From the NCBI RefSeq assembly GCF_030272615.1, contig NC_081410.1, positions 192,531,619-192,595,618 on the forward strand: DNA of 64,000 nucleotides. The letters are read 5' to 3'. Origin of the DNA: Cryptomeria japonica. Its lineage: Eukaryota > Streptophyta > Pinopsida > Cupressales > Cupressaceae. The translations under genes were made by a program, and so were the position numbers. Below the pieces are notes generated by a model that had not been told where the DNA came from, did not search any database, and saw only the letters and a program-made list of their open reading frames with translations. This document shows positions 1 to 9,779 of the stretch, piece after piece. Each line of letters starts with the position of its first letter. Position 1 is the stretch's first letter.

Positions 1-639
1 ATATGAAATTCAGGAGTTTAAGTAAGAGATTAACCACTTCTAAATCGTAATAGATTCATATTTAACATTAACAATAGAATTTGTCTTGGCTTCTTTCTCA
101 TGGATGCTAATTTTATGTTCTTTCATATACACCCTTTTACTGTTTAATTCTTTATCATTCATATTACGTCTATAATGGAGCAAAAGTAGGCCATATTTAC
201 AATCTTAGGCTAAGTACCTTCAACAATATCATAGATGGATCTTTTAGAATCTCAACAATCATGAAGACCTGTATGGTACATTCCATTTTTATTTTTTATT
301 TCTTTTTTGGCTCTTTAGACAATGTTATATTTTTTTCTACATTTTGATTTTGATGTTGATGTTTACAACTTGTATTATGAAAAATTGGAAAAAATATGAA
401 TCATTTTTTATCAATATACTATTGAATTTCATTGAGCTGCAAATTAGTATATTACAACATGTTTTAGTGATTTGTTCTAATTCGTATAAATATGTATGAT
501 TTTTTATGATCCATATTTACTTATGTATTTATACATACATGCAAGTTTATATAATCAAACTATCTACCTCATTAGTTTGATGGAGTGAACGCATGAGACT
601 ACATTTTTTCTTCCAAAATGAGGAATGAGAGAATCATTC
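1..639. other. AT-rich intergenic DNA
   Basis: I see no gene, repeat unit or RNA here. The sequence is AT-rich with stops in all frames. It ends at the left copy of the probable target-site duplication of the first LINE-derived insertion. Confidence 0.6.
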
Positions 640-654
640 ACAAGATGAAGACAA
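640..654 (+). repeat. Probable target-site duplication, left copy, LINE-derived element 1
   Basis: Fifteen bases (acaagatgaagacaa) recur at 2287-2301 with one mismatch, exactly where the element's 3' tail stops. A slightly degraded duplication of this length is normal for target-primed reverse transcription. The pairing is by eye and one mismatch leaves some doubt. Confidence 0.6.
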
Positions 655-2286
655 GTCATGCTAATTATTCCAAGTCTGCTGCTATGTCGTCTACCGACTG
701 TCGGGTTCATCGTGTTGGGGTTTCGTCGACTACCATCATTGGTTCTAGTGCGGCTGCATCTGTCGGCCTGAGCTCTAGTGGACAGGATAAGGGTGGTCTC
801 TTTGGTGAGGGAGGCTCCGAGGGCACGGTTAGGGTTGAAGAGACGTTCATTTTATGGAGGCTGTATTTCTGTTGCAAATGTGCCATTTCCATTAAGATGA
901 AGGCGAAGACAGAAAAAGAAATAGATTATAATATTTTTTGTTTTTTCCACACAAGGTGTGATCTGTCAGTTTAAGGGTTTTTGGCCTAGCCTCCCTGAGT
1001 TATATTCCTGGATCTCAGAACATTGGGAGCCACTCATTACTGGTAAAGTTCATATTTACCCCATGGCTAAAGGGTTTTTTGTTGCAAAGTTTGAGAATGC
1101 TCAGGACAAAATTATAATCTTATGTGATCATTATTTTAGTTGGGAGGAAATATTTTTGTTGATGATTAAACTTTGGCACTCTGATTTCAATCCTTCTTCT
1201 AAAACATTTAACAAGATCCCAATTTGGGTTCGGCTTCCTAATCTCCTCCTTCATCTATGGGTTGGTCCTCTTCTAGAGGAAGTGGGAGAAGCCCTTGGAG
1301 ATTTTTCTATGGTGGATGATGAATCATCTGATACTCTTTCTTCCACTATTGCCTATATTCTGGTTCAAATGGATGTTTCAAAAGGGCTGCCTTCTGAGAT
1401 ATTACTCAAGTCTTCTAAGGGTTGTTGGGTTCGATATTTGGACTATGAAGGGATACCCTTTCGATGTAGAAGATGTTTTAAAACAAGTCATGTGGTTGCA
1501 AAATGTGGATTCGAGAAAAAGACAATGAAGGCTTCATGGTAGAAAGGTGCTTCTGAAGGTTGAGATAAAATTTGAGCAACAAAAGAGTTTTTCACAGGTG
1601 GTATCATGATGGAAAGAGTTTTTCTCAAGTGGTCATGATGGATTCACATGGTAATGTGGCATCCTCTCTGTATGTCACAAATGGAGGGGTTACTAAAGTT
1701 GTGCAAGATATTCATGTTAAATCCCCTAAAGAGAGAGGTAATGGACCCCAAGCTGCAAATTCTTGTGATAACTTTCTAGCTATCAAATTTCGTGTCATTT
1801 CTGACAATGTTATGCTTGTAGGGAGGAAAACTAATGATACCTCTGAGATGGTGGATGATCTTTCTGTTGGCATTAATTCTTAGGATGAAGGTGAACTAGT
1901 GATGGGTTCGTTGGCCTAGCATGGTAAGGCAACGCAAGTCGAAGAGGGATGGATTACTGTTAAGGGTAAGAAAGTTAAGTTTTCTAAGCCTTCTTTTTAC
2001 ATGACTCTCCTCTCCCATAAGAGTAGTGGCAAATGTAAATCTTGATGGTTTTTGGTCGAGTGAGTTTAGTTTGGAGTTTTTTCTCGTCTTTTTATGGATT
2101 GATTCTGGGAGGCTATTCTTAAAACCCAAGTATATGGCTATGGGAGCTAAAAAACACCATGGTTGTCTAGTATTTTCATGTTTCCTTTTTTATGACAACA
2201 TTTTGGTTGAGAGTTCCAAATCCATTCAAAATCTTTTTGTAAAGGGTTTCGAGTCCCTTCAAAACCTTTTTTTACCTTAATCAAAA
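655..2286 (+). mobile_element. ORF1-only LINE-derived insertion (element 1)
   Basis: This 1.6-kb non-LTR insertion carries a plant LINE ORF1 and a 3' tail but no endonuclease or reverse transcriptase. The 3' end holds a stem-loop (GGTTTCG at 2245-2251 against CAAAACC at 2260-2266) followed by a ccttaatcaaaaa tail. The same tail ends element 2 and the minus-strand remnant near 30921. The flanking 15-bp duplication suggests the copy is complete as inserted, so the ORF2-less form may be what was retrotransposed. An internal deletion after insertion is the alternative. Confidence 0.65.
684..2045 (+). pseudogene. LINE ORF1 (DUF4283-like plus CCHC knuckle), degraded
   Basis: This is the relic of a LINE ORF1 RNA-binding protein. 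A Ser/Gly-rich leader runs from the ATG at 684. After a frame change near 958-974 comes a DUF4283-like domain (FWPSLPELYSWISEHW, then KGFFVAKF, then PIWVRLPNLL) and a zinc knuckle with spacing C-x2-C-x4-H-x4-C (CRRCFKTSHVVAKC, about 1467-1508). A first stop falls at 1540-1542. Matching peptide continues beyond it through several more stops to a basic C-terminal stretch (GWITVKGKKVKFSK, about 1948-1989). This domain order is known from plant LINE ORF1. No apurinic endonuclease or reverse transcriptase follows. It is non-functional as it stands. Confidence 0.7.
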
Positions 2287-2301
2287 ACAAGATGAAAACA
2301 A
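2287..2301 (+). repeat. Probable target-site duplication, right copy, element 1
   Basis: Copy of 640-654 with one substitution, directly after the 3' tail of element 1. Confidence 0.6.
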
Positions 2302-2702
2302 ATCCTAAATGAAGTACTAGAACAACCATCATTGTAAGAACCCATACACACTTATCTAGACTTTGATATGGAGTATTAGGATTTTTCATTGTGAGATGTT
2401 TGACTTAGGTGTATGTTTTATTTTTATTGTTTGTGTCTGACAACTTTGAATTGTTTTTTAAATTTCTCTATTTGCATATTGGTATTTGTGGTGTGTATTT
2501 TTAGTTGAAAAATTAATTTGATATGATAAACATGTTTAAAAAAAACCATTATTTGTATACACAATATTTTATCTAAGATGAACATATGTATGTGTATGTG
2601 TATATAAATAATTTAAAATTATAGATATAAATTTTTATATGTAAATATTTTTACAGGTTATCTAATAATATCATAATGAATGTTGGAGTATAATCCTACT
2701 AG

Positions 2703-2718
2703 AAACATGGAAGGTGGC
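2703..2718 (+). repeat. Target-site duplication, left copy, element 2
   Basis: The 16-bp sequence aaacatggaaggtggc is repeated exactly at 3741-3756, bracketing the second LINE-derived insertion. Confidence 0.85.
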
Positions 2719-3740
2719 TAGAAACTCTTAGCCTCTCTTATGATGAGGATGAGTGTAATACTGAGATGGATGATATTGACTTTGAGTTGAAAACTATCCT
2801 GAAGCGAGGCTAAAGGGTTCAAAGGAGAAAAACATCCCCTATTTTTGTATCCAATTCTGAGTCTTTTCCTTCCCATAACTCTATTCTAGATAAGTCAAAG
2901 CCTACCCCAAATAGGAATGATAGATCCCCCTTTCCTAATGATCTCAATGTTAACTCTCCTTATCTAAGCATGGATAGAGAAAACCTTGATGATGTCTTGG
3001 CCATTACTCGTGATTTTGTTGTGGATAATTTCAAAATGTTTAAGTGGTTTTTCTATGAAATTAAGGAAATTAATGTTAAACTCTGAGCTATGACTAGTAA
3101 ATAGGACAACCAAGGTGCAAAATAGTGGAGTGTTGAGAAGAGTAAATCAATTGTTGAATCTATGCAAAAGACGATCAACACTGTAAATTACCTTAAGAAA
3201 GATTGTGATAGCAGAATTTTAAATTTGGAAGAGAAATTAAAGAAAGAATATGATGGTAGATTGAAACAATTGGAAAGAAAGTTCCATAAAGTTAATGATG
3301 ACCTCATCTCTTTGGTAACTTACAGTCACAACGTTTTGAAGAATTCAGTTGAAAGCATAAACACTAAGGTTGGAAAACTGGAAAATCTCCATCAGGAAGG
3401 GACTAGATGTGGATTCCATAAAGAAGAAACAAAATGATAATTTCGGGCCCCCAAAGAGGACTAGATCCAATTTGAAGAAGAAATATCCTAATCAAGAAAT
3501 ATAGTAATTGAAGAAGATAGCCCTCAACATGACACAACTGGAAGCTGAGGTCATAGAGGCCCTTAAAAACTTGAACTAGGTTTTCCTTTTTGCTATCGTT
3601 TTTGTGGTTTTTGGTTATTTGTTGGTCTTTTGCTGTCTTTTGGCTACTTTTTAAAATTATTATATCTTTAAGCAGCATTTTGTAATAATCTTTGTTAAAG
3701 GGTTTTGGGTCCCTTCAAAACTTTTTTGTTCCTTAATCAA
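2719..3740 (+). mobile_element. LINE-derived insertion, element 2 (no ORF2)
   Basis: This 1.0-kb insertion has perfect 16-bp target duplications and the same 3' terminus as element 1: stem GGTTTTG at 3701-3707, partner CAAAACT at 3716-3722, then a ccttaatcaaa tail. It encodes only a coiled-coil-like protein fragment. No reverse transcriptase is present. It is either a 5'-truncated copy of an ORF1-type transcript or a member of a non-autonomous family using the autonomous element's 3' end. Confidence 0.75.
2721..3437 (+). pseudogene. Coiled-coil protein fragment inside LINE element 2
   Basis: One frame stays open over about 240 codons apart from four stops near 2812-2814, 3085-3087, 3100-3102 and 3121-3123. 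The last third (MQKTINTVNYLKK onward, 3162-3437) is rich in Lys, Glu, Leu and Asp with heptad-like spacing, so a coiled coil is likely. All four stops fit Gln or Arg codons changed by C-to-T. I do not recognise the first part. By position it is the C-terminal half of a LINE ORF1-like or gag-like protein. There is no start codon, so it is a 5'-truncated relic. Confidence 0.5.
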
Positions 3741-3756
3741 AAACATGGAAGGTGGC
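3741..3756 (+). repeat. Target-site duplication, right copy, element 2
   Basis: Exact 16-bp copy of 2703-2718 abutting the 3' tail. Confidence 0.85.
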
Positions 3757-4390
3757 AATTAATTCAAGTGTACATAAGATTTAAGAGGAAGTTAATAGCT
3801 TTTTCAAATCCATAAGTGGATAGTATGGAGGCAACATAAACCTTAAAACTTCACTTGATGTGAATTTAATGGGTTCCTTTACTACTTGAGAGGATATTTG
3901 AGAGAGTGGAGAATTCTATAGAACATGCAAAAGAAAAAAGGAGAAAGAATAGGGGTTTGTGAGTGATATAGAGAAGAAAAGAAGATAGAGATGTGTAGGA
4001 AGTGTAGGATAGAAGAATTAATCTACATTTTTTTATGTTTTTGTGCAAATTATAGGCTAGCAAAGTGAAAAATGTTCTATTTATAACATGTTAGTTGTTC
4101 ATATATTGTAGTTAAAAATAATTATTTTCTTTTTAAAATTGAAAAAAAAATCATGATCATAATGTTTGAAGGTTGATTTTTTTTCAAAATCTCTTTCTAT
4201 TCGGGGTCGGTTAGTGTCATTTGAAGAGAGTAACTTGTTGGGCATATAAGCCATAGTTTTTAATATTGAACTATTTGGCAATATATCTTAACTATGATAT
4301 ATTGGTAAATTCCATAGTTTTAATCTTCATTCTATTTTATTTTTGAAAGAATTAGTGATGGATAGCCTATATTTTCTTTCTAAGATTTAA

Positions 4391-4560
4391 CCCATTTGAA
4401 ATTATATCTTATTATAAATAATAATAATGGATGTCGAAGCCTTTCAAATTTAATTTTATTAAAGTGTTTAAACCACCCATTTGAAATTATATCTCATATA
4501 AATAGTAATATTGGATGTTGAAACCTTTCAGATCTAATTTAATTAAAGTGTTTAAACCAC
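4391..4560 (+). repeat. 85-bp tandem duplication
   Basis: Two diverged 85-bp units (4391-4475 and 4476-4560), each starting cccatttgaaattatatct and ending in aaagtgtttaaaccac. Confidence 0.8.
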
Positions 4561-6412
4561 TCATTCGGTTGTATCCAAAGCCAGTTTAGCTAACTCATAT
4601 GATCAATAAATCATGTGTTATATTAAGTACCACTTTAGCTATATCCTAAGCATAAGTATCATTATTATTTATAAGTGTTGCAACTATATTAAATGATAAG
4701 GACCATATAATTGCTTTTGTTAGAACTCTTTGTGATATGGACCAGTGGCTTTTGATGGGAACTTAATGTGTTAGGTATATACAATAGTTATCAGTATAGT
4801 TTTTTTTTGGCAATAACTCTTAAATCTAATATTTGGATTATAGTCATTAATTTAATCATTGTCATTCTATTTAGATGTGACACCCCTCTAGCTCTATTCA
4901 AATAATGAGGTATTAGGGTATCCAAAATTTAGCATTAATGAAATCAAGAAGTATATTCGACATCATATGTTAATTAACATAGATAGAAACACATGTTAGA
5001 TACAATATGATGTTATATAAATCTCATCCAACAACATGTTTTGCACATCGCTTCTTGAAATTTCTCAATTGTCTTGAATCTAAGGGAGTTGTCTCTTGTC
5101 ACATCATTTTAGAAATTTATCCAAATTTAGGAGAGCCTTGCTAAAATTACTACTATGAATGATGAAATTATCCATTTGATTTTCAATGCAATCATTTACC
5201 AACTTTACAAAGAGAACAAGAACAACTCACTAGAATATAGTTCATATTCTAGGAGCCAATTTATATGTACATCTTAAAATATAGGATTATGTAAATAGTA
5301 TTTGTATATGAAGGAGGCTACTAGTCTTATAATGGTATCTTACTTTATCTTAATTCAGTATGTAATATTAGGTGTTTTAATTTAAGCGATCAAGATAGAG
5401 GTAACCGGATAGAATTTTAAATAAATTAGATGGCATAGAATTTGGAAAATACAAACTATCATTGATGAACCATTATTACTAAAACAATAGGTTGTTTTAA
5501 TAGACTACGTTGAGAAGTGTAGTATCTATTCTTATTAGTTTAAAAGATTGGAAAGGTTTACGGGTAAGCCATTTTTTGGGGAAACGGTAAAAGAAATTTT
5601 GGTGCATGTCTGTCTGTGGGTTGCTCAGTAGATGGGAAGGATCCGAAGAATTTACAAGCACAGATCGATAACAAATATGGGATGTTTTAAGAAGTTTTCC
5701 ACAGTATGCAAAGGGGTTACAACAGTTAAATGGTACTGCATTTCATTTCGTTTGGGGGATAATATGTTTGGGCTCTTTGAACGATAGGCAGATTGCAGAG
5801 CGAAGGAAGATTCATGTTTTGCCGTCTAAGGTTTAATGTTTTAGTGATTTCTATTTAAAATATTTTGAATTTAATATTTGGTGCAAACTTGGTATTGGCC
5901 GATCATTTTTGAATTTTGGTGATGATATAATTTGTGGGCAAATGGATATTTGAAGGAAGCCCTAATAATTGTTTGATGACAGCTATTATTTCATCTTTGG
6001 TGAATATAAGTTGTGGGATAACTAATGCTTGGCATGAAATTCTTTCGTATCGGGCCTATGTGATATTATAGTAGCTAGTCTGGAGTAAATATCTAAAAGT
6101 GTGGAGCAGATAATTGATTTCATATCTCACGGACAATTGATTCAAAGATTGCAAAGGCTGCAAGTAGTGTGTGGCAAGGGCTTTTCTTTCTATCTGAGCA
6201 TCCATAGTTGGGGAAACTCTCTAGTGACAGTAGCCAGTAAATTGCGTTGAGGAATGGGGGGCTTGACAATGATTAGAGAAGTGAGAAAATGACTCAAAAC
6301 CGAGCTTAATGTATTACCAGAACTACCATGCGTGTTTGAAGATTATCAGAGTCTTTTAAGCCTCTTTGTCAAATCCAGTCTTTGCATATCTTGCGATCGT
6401 TGCATCCCGTGA

Positions 6413-6514
6413 AACAACGTCACTTTGAGGTAAGTTATTTACATGTAACAACGTCACTTTGAGGTAAGTTATTTACATGTAACAACGTCACTGTGAGGTA
6501 AGTTGTCTCCATGT
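6413..6514 (+). repeat. 34-bp tandem repeat, three copies
   Basis: Units at 6413-6446, 6447-6480 and 6481-6514. The first two are identical and the third differs at a few positions. Each carries aacgtcact and the splice-donor-like gaggtaagtt. Confidence 0.9.
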
Positions 6515-7132
6515 AACAACCCTCTGGCTAGAACATTTGAGAAAAATTCATTGTTTAATTTTGAGCAAGGTTTGAAATGATTTTTTATTAAATATAATAA
6601 ATTAATAGTTAATCAATAAATTAAGTAATAATAAATATACTAAACTAAATAAAATTGATATAATAGTAGACTTATTCTATTAGCAAAGTAAAAATAAAAT
6701 ATTAATTACATCATATTATTAAAATACATGCAAGTTATTAATGTTAAAATTTAAACAATAGAATAATACTTGTGGTATTTTTTATGACAAGGGCGTTATA
6801 ATTTTATTATTGACATATTCTCTTACAATAATTAATTGGAGAATCTCTCTAGTTTAAAAATTATTCTTACTTTGGCAAAAAATTATTTTACAACTTCAAA
6901 ATGTATAAATTAGGAAGATATCACACCTTTCTTTTTTGGGGGGAGATGTTATGATATTTTTGTATATTAGTTTTAGTTTTGATAAATTTTTATAAGAAAT
7001 TTTGTTAAGAGTTTTTGAAGGAAGATGAGTAGAGTATAGATATTCTTTTGGAGTTGTTTAAGATTTTTGCAGATTTTCAGCTTTGATATTAGATTTAGAT
7101 TGAAGAAAATTTCCTTGAGGGAATGTGTATTA

Positions 7133-7275
7133 GAGATATTTAGAATATGGCTTTGGAGAAAATTTTCATCAATAATTGCAAGAGGAGAAAAATCATGAAG
7201 ATGGGAGATATTTAGAATATGGTTTTGGAGAAAATTTTCATCAAAAATTGCAAGATGAGAAAATCCTTGAAGATT
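7133..7275 (+). repeat. 72-bp tandem duplication
   Basis: gagatatttagaatatgg recurs at a 72-bp offset (7133 and 7205), with the following aaaattttcatca stretch also shared. Confidence 0.8.
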
Positions 7276-7372
7276 TCAAAATAAGAGAAGGAGCTTGATT
7301 CAACAAAGAAAGGGATGCAATCCAAGTAATATTATCTAATGCTTTTCTTTAGGTAAAATATGTAATGTCTAA

Positions 7373-7483
7373 ATGCATGTCGTTTATTTGAAAAGATTTA
7401 TATGTTTGAATGCATGTAGTTTATTTGAAAGGATTTATATGTTTAAATGCATGTAGTTTATTTGAAAGGATTTTTATGTTTGA
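7373..7483 (+). repeat. 37-bp tandem repeat, three copies
   Basis: Units at 7373, 7410 and 7447 begin atgcatgt and contain gtttatttgaaa. A partial fourth copy follows. Confidence 0.85.
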
Positions 7484-8353
7484 ATGCATGTAGCATCTTT
7501 TGAAAAAAATAATATTTTCTTGATGCATGAAATTAGAAATTTGAACAGAAATGCTCAAGATTAGTTTCACCCCTTTTATTGAAACAATTTATCTCTTCTA
7601 TATATTTTTTAAAAAAGAAAGAAATAATAATCTTTATTTTCTTTAAAAGAAATTTCCTTATAGTGTGTTAAATTAAAAAATTCAATAATCTATATTTTAT
7701 TATGTATCAAAATATATTATAGTTTATAAAAGAATAAATATTTAATATTAATATTAACTATAAAAATGAACAATATTATAAAAACAATATATAAGATAGA
7801 CATGTCAATAAATAATATCAATGTCATACAAATAATAATCAAATTTTTGGGGTCTTATTTTAATCCTAATAAAGTGGAGGCTTTTATTGAAGCTTTCAGT
7901 TATTGGTTTTTATTTTATTTTTTGAAAAAGGAAAAATAAATATATTTCCAATTAAATATATGTATAAATAATAAATATGTATCATATAGGTAAAAACAAT
8001 CTATATTTAAAATCTTAATTATTGTATTTTTTTTAAGTAATTATAATAATGATAGCAATAACTATTATAAAGCTATATTTATTGTAGAAAATAAGTAAAA
8101 GGAAATATTTATAGCTTTAAATAATAAATGTTATTTTATGTTTATCAATATTTATATGAAGCAAAAAAAGGGGGTTGTTTTTTCTAAATAGAAAATTTAA
8201 TTGAAGACATAATTTATTAAGTAAATATAAAATAAGTTATAATAATATTATTAATAGTATATTATAACTTAAAAATAAATATAAAATAAAATCATATTGC
8301 ATCATTTATTAGAAATAATATAATTATGGCGTATGCTTTATTTAATTGAGGTA

Positions 8354-8358
8354 GTGGG
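8354..8358 (+). repeat. Target-site duplication, left copy, element E
   Basis: gtggg directly before the LTR end tgataaac. The same five bases follow the other LTR at 41279-41283, about 33 kb away. Confidence 0.75.
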
Positions 8359-9533
8359 TGATAAACTTAAAAGGCACTGAGAGGGGGCCTGAATCAGTGC
8401 AAACAAAAGCTTAATTAATCTAATAACACCTTTTATCAACCTAAAATCAATATGCATGCACGAAATAAAACCACATAAGCAAACACCCAATTAAGCATGC
8501 AAACCATAACACAATGATTTTCACATGCAAACCCAAATGGGAAAAACCACAGTGGGAATTAGTACCCATAGGGATCAACTATCTGCAATATAGATATCTA
8601 ATTGGTTAAGGTCATACAACACCCTATTAGGAGTGACACCCCGTTAAGAGTGCTTTAGCTCGGTTATGAGCTATTACAATAAGGCATGTTAGGACCTAAC
8701 CCTGTTGGAAGCTACCTTGCTAGAGGATTTACAAAACACAAGCTAATGTGTCACCTTGTTAGAGGATTTAGCCTTTGGACTTGCTAGGATCCTACCGTAC
8801 CCTATTAGGAGTGATCCTGTGAGAGGATTTTCTTGTCGCAACTATTAGGGAACAACAAGTTTGACTAATTTGTTGTTAGAACCTCTGTGCCTAATTAGAT
8901 CTGCTTCAGATCTTCTTCTATCACTGACTAAACATCAAAACCTAACTCCTTCCACTGCACAATCAAATTGTCTCTCTGATCTCAAAAAATATAAATGTTC
9001 ATCTTCTTAAAACAACACTGTTAAGCCGTCTAAGAACCTTGGAATAATTCCCTAGGTTCATTGAATCTGGTCATCTTGCACATTAGGCTTTCCTTATGTC
9101 AGTCAAACAAGTCATAACTCAAAAATATAACATTTAGTCTATCGGTGACCGATCAAACTGACTCTGCTTTACCAGTTTTGTGTTTTTCATGATTGTCACT
9201 ATTCTACCGATCATAACTTGCTCAATAATTTGAATCTTATGATGCAGTTGCAATTAAAGACTCATTTCAATGTCATAAACATATTTTCCAAACCGTAACA
9301 TCTAACTCTTTGCCAATCTTTTGTATCGGTCACTTGATCATCACTCTATTTCTATTTAGTGGTTGCCTGCAACTTAGTAGTTTTCCTATTTAACTAACTC
9401 CACTATTGGTTAGGCTCTACCGGTTGGTCTAGATGACTTAGATGACTAACAAAATATGGTTGCCATCAATGACAACACAAAATAAATTCATCAATCAACC
9501 TATTACAACTCTAACATCATCATCAAGCCAACA
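8359..9533 (-). repeat. 3' LTR of element E
   Basis: This 1175-bp LTR, read on the minus strand, starts TGTTGGCTTG (right edge) and ends TTTATCA-like (left edge). It aligns with 40100-41278 throughout, with many substitutions. Near its end it holds the C-tract motif shared by the other LTRs of the window (gagagggggcc on the plus strand). Confidence 0.85.
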
Positions 9534-9550
9534 ATCTCCCCCTTTGGCAT
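9534..9550 (-). promoter_or_regulatory. Polypurine tract of element E
   Basis: On the minus strand this reads gccaaagggggagat and directly precedes the LTR start TGTTGG. The same tract precedes the 3' LTRs of copia A and D. It would prime plus-strand DNA synthesis. Confidence 0.8.
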
Positions 9551-9779
9551 TGATGGCAACACTTAGGAACTTTTTTGTCTAAGTGTCATATTACAAAAAT
9601 TATGACTCAATGACTTATACTACTCCCCCTTAGCAATTGCATGCTATTACAAAATACAAAATTTTGACTGACATACTACTCCCCCTCTGACAACAATGAC
9701 AAAGGCAAGCAAATACATTTGAAACAAATGAATACAATATATCAAAATTTGCATTACCAAAAGCATATGAATTAAAAAA

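Larger units (their letters stand above)
3757..8353. other. AT-rich intergenic DNA with short tandem repeats
   Basis: No supportable gene. The stretch at about 5550-6420 is less AT-rich than its surroundings, but no frame stays open there. Four small tandem repeats are listed separately. A G-run at about 6937-6942 followed by agatgttatgat resembles a polypurine tract next to an LTR start, but no second LTR was found. Confidence 0.6.

Noticed and set aside
5555-5830. Possible host gene exon (peptide GKPFFGETVKEI, faintly cytochrome P450-like)
   Set aside because: The match is one short motif, stops follow soon, and no other P450 signature (heme-binding Cys region) is present.
6930-6960. Polypurine tract and LTR start at ttttttggggggagatgttatgat
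   Set aside because: No second LTR, primer site or coding region of a matching element was found nearby.
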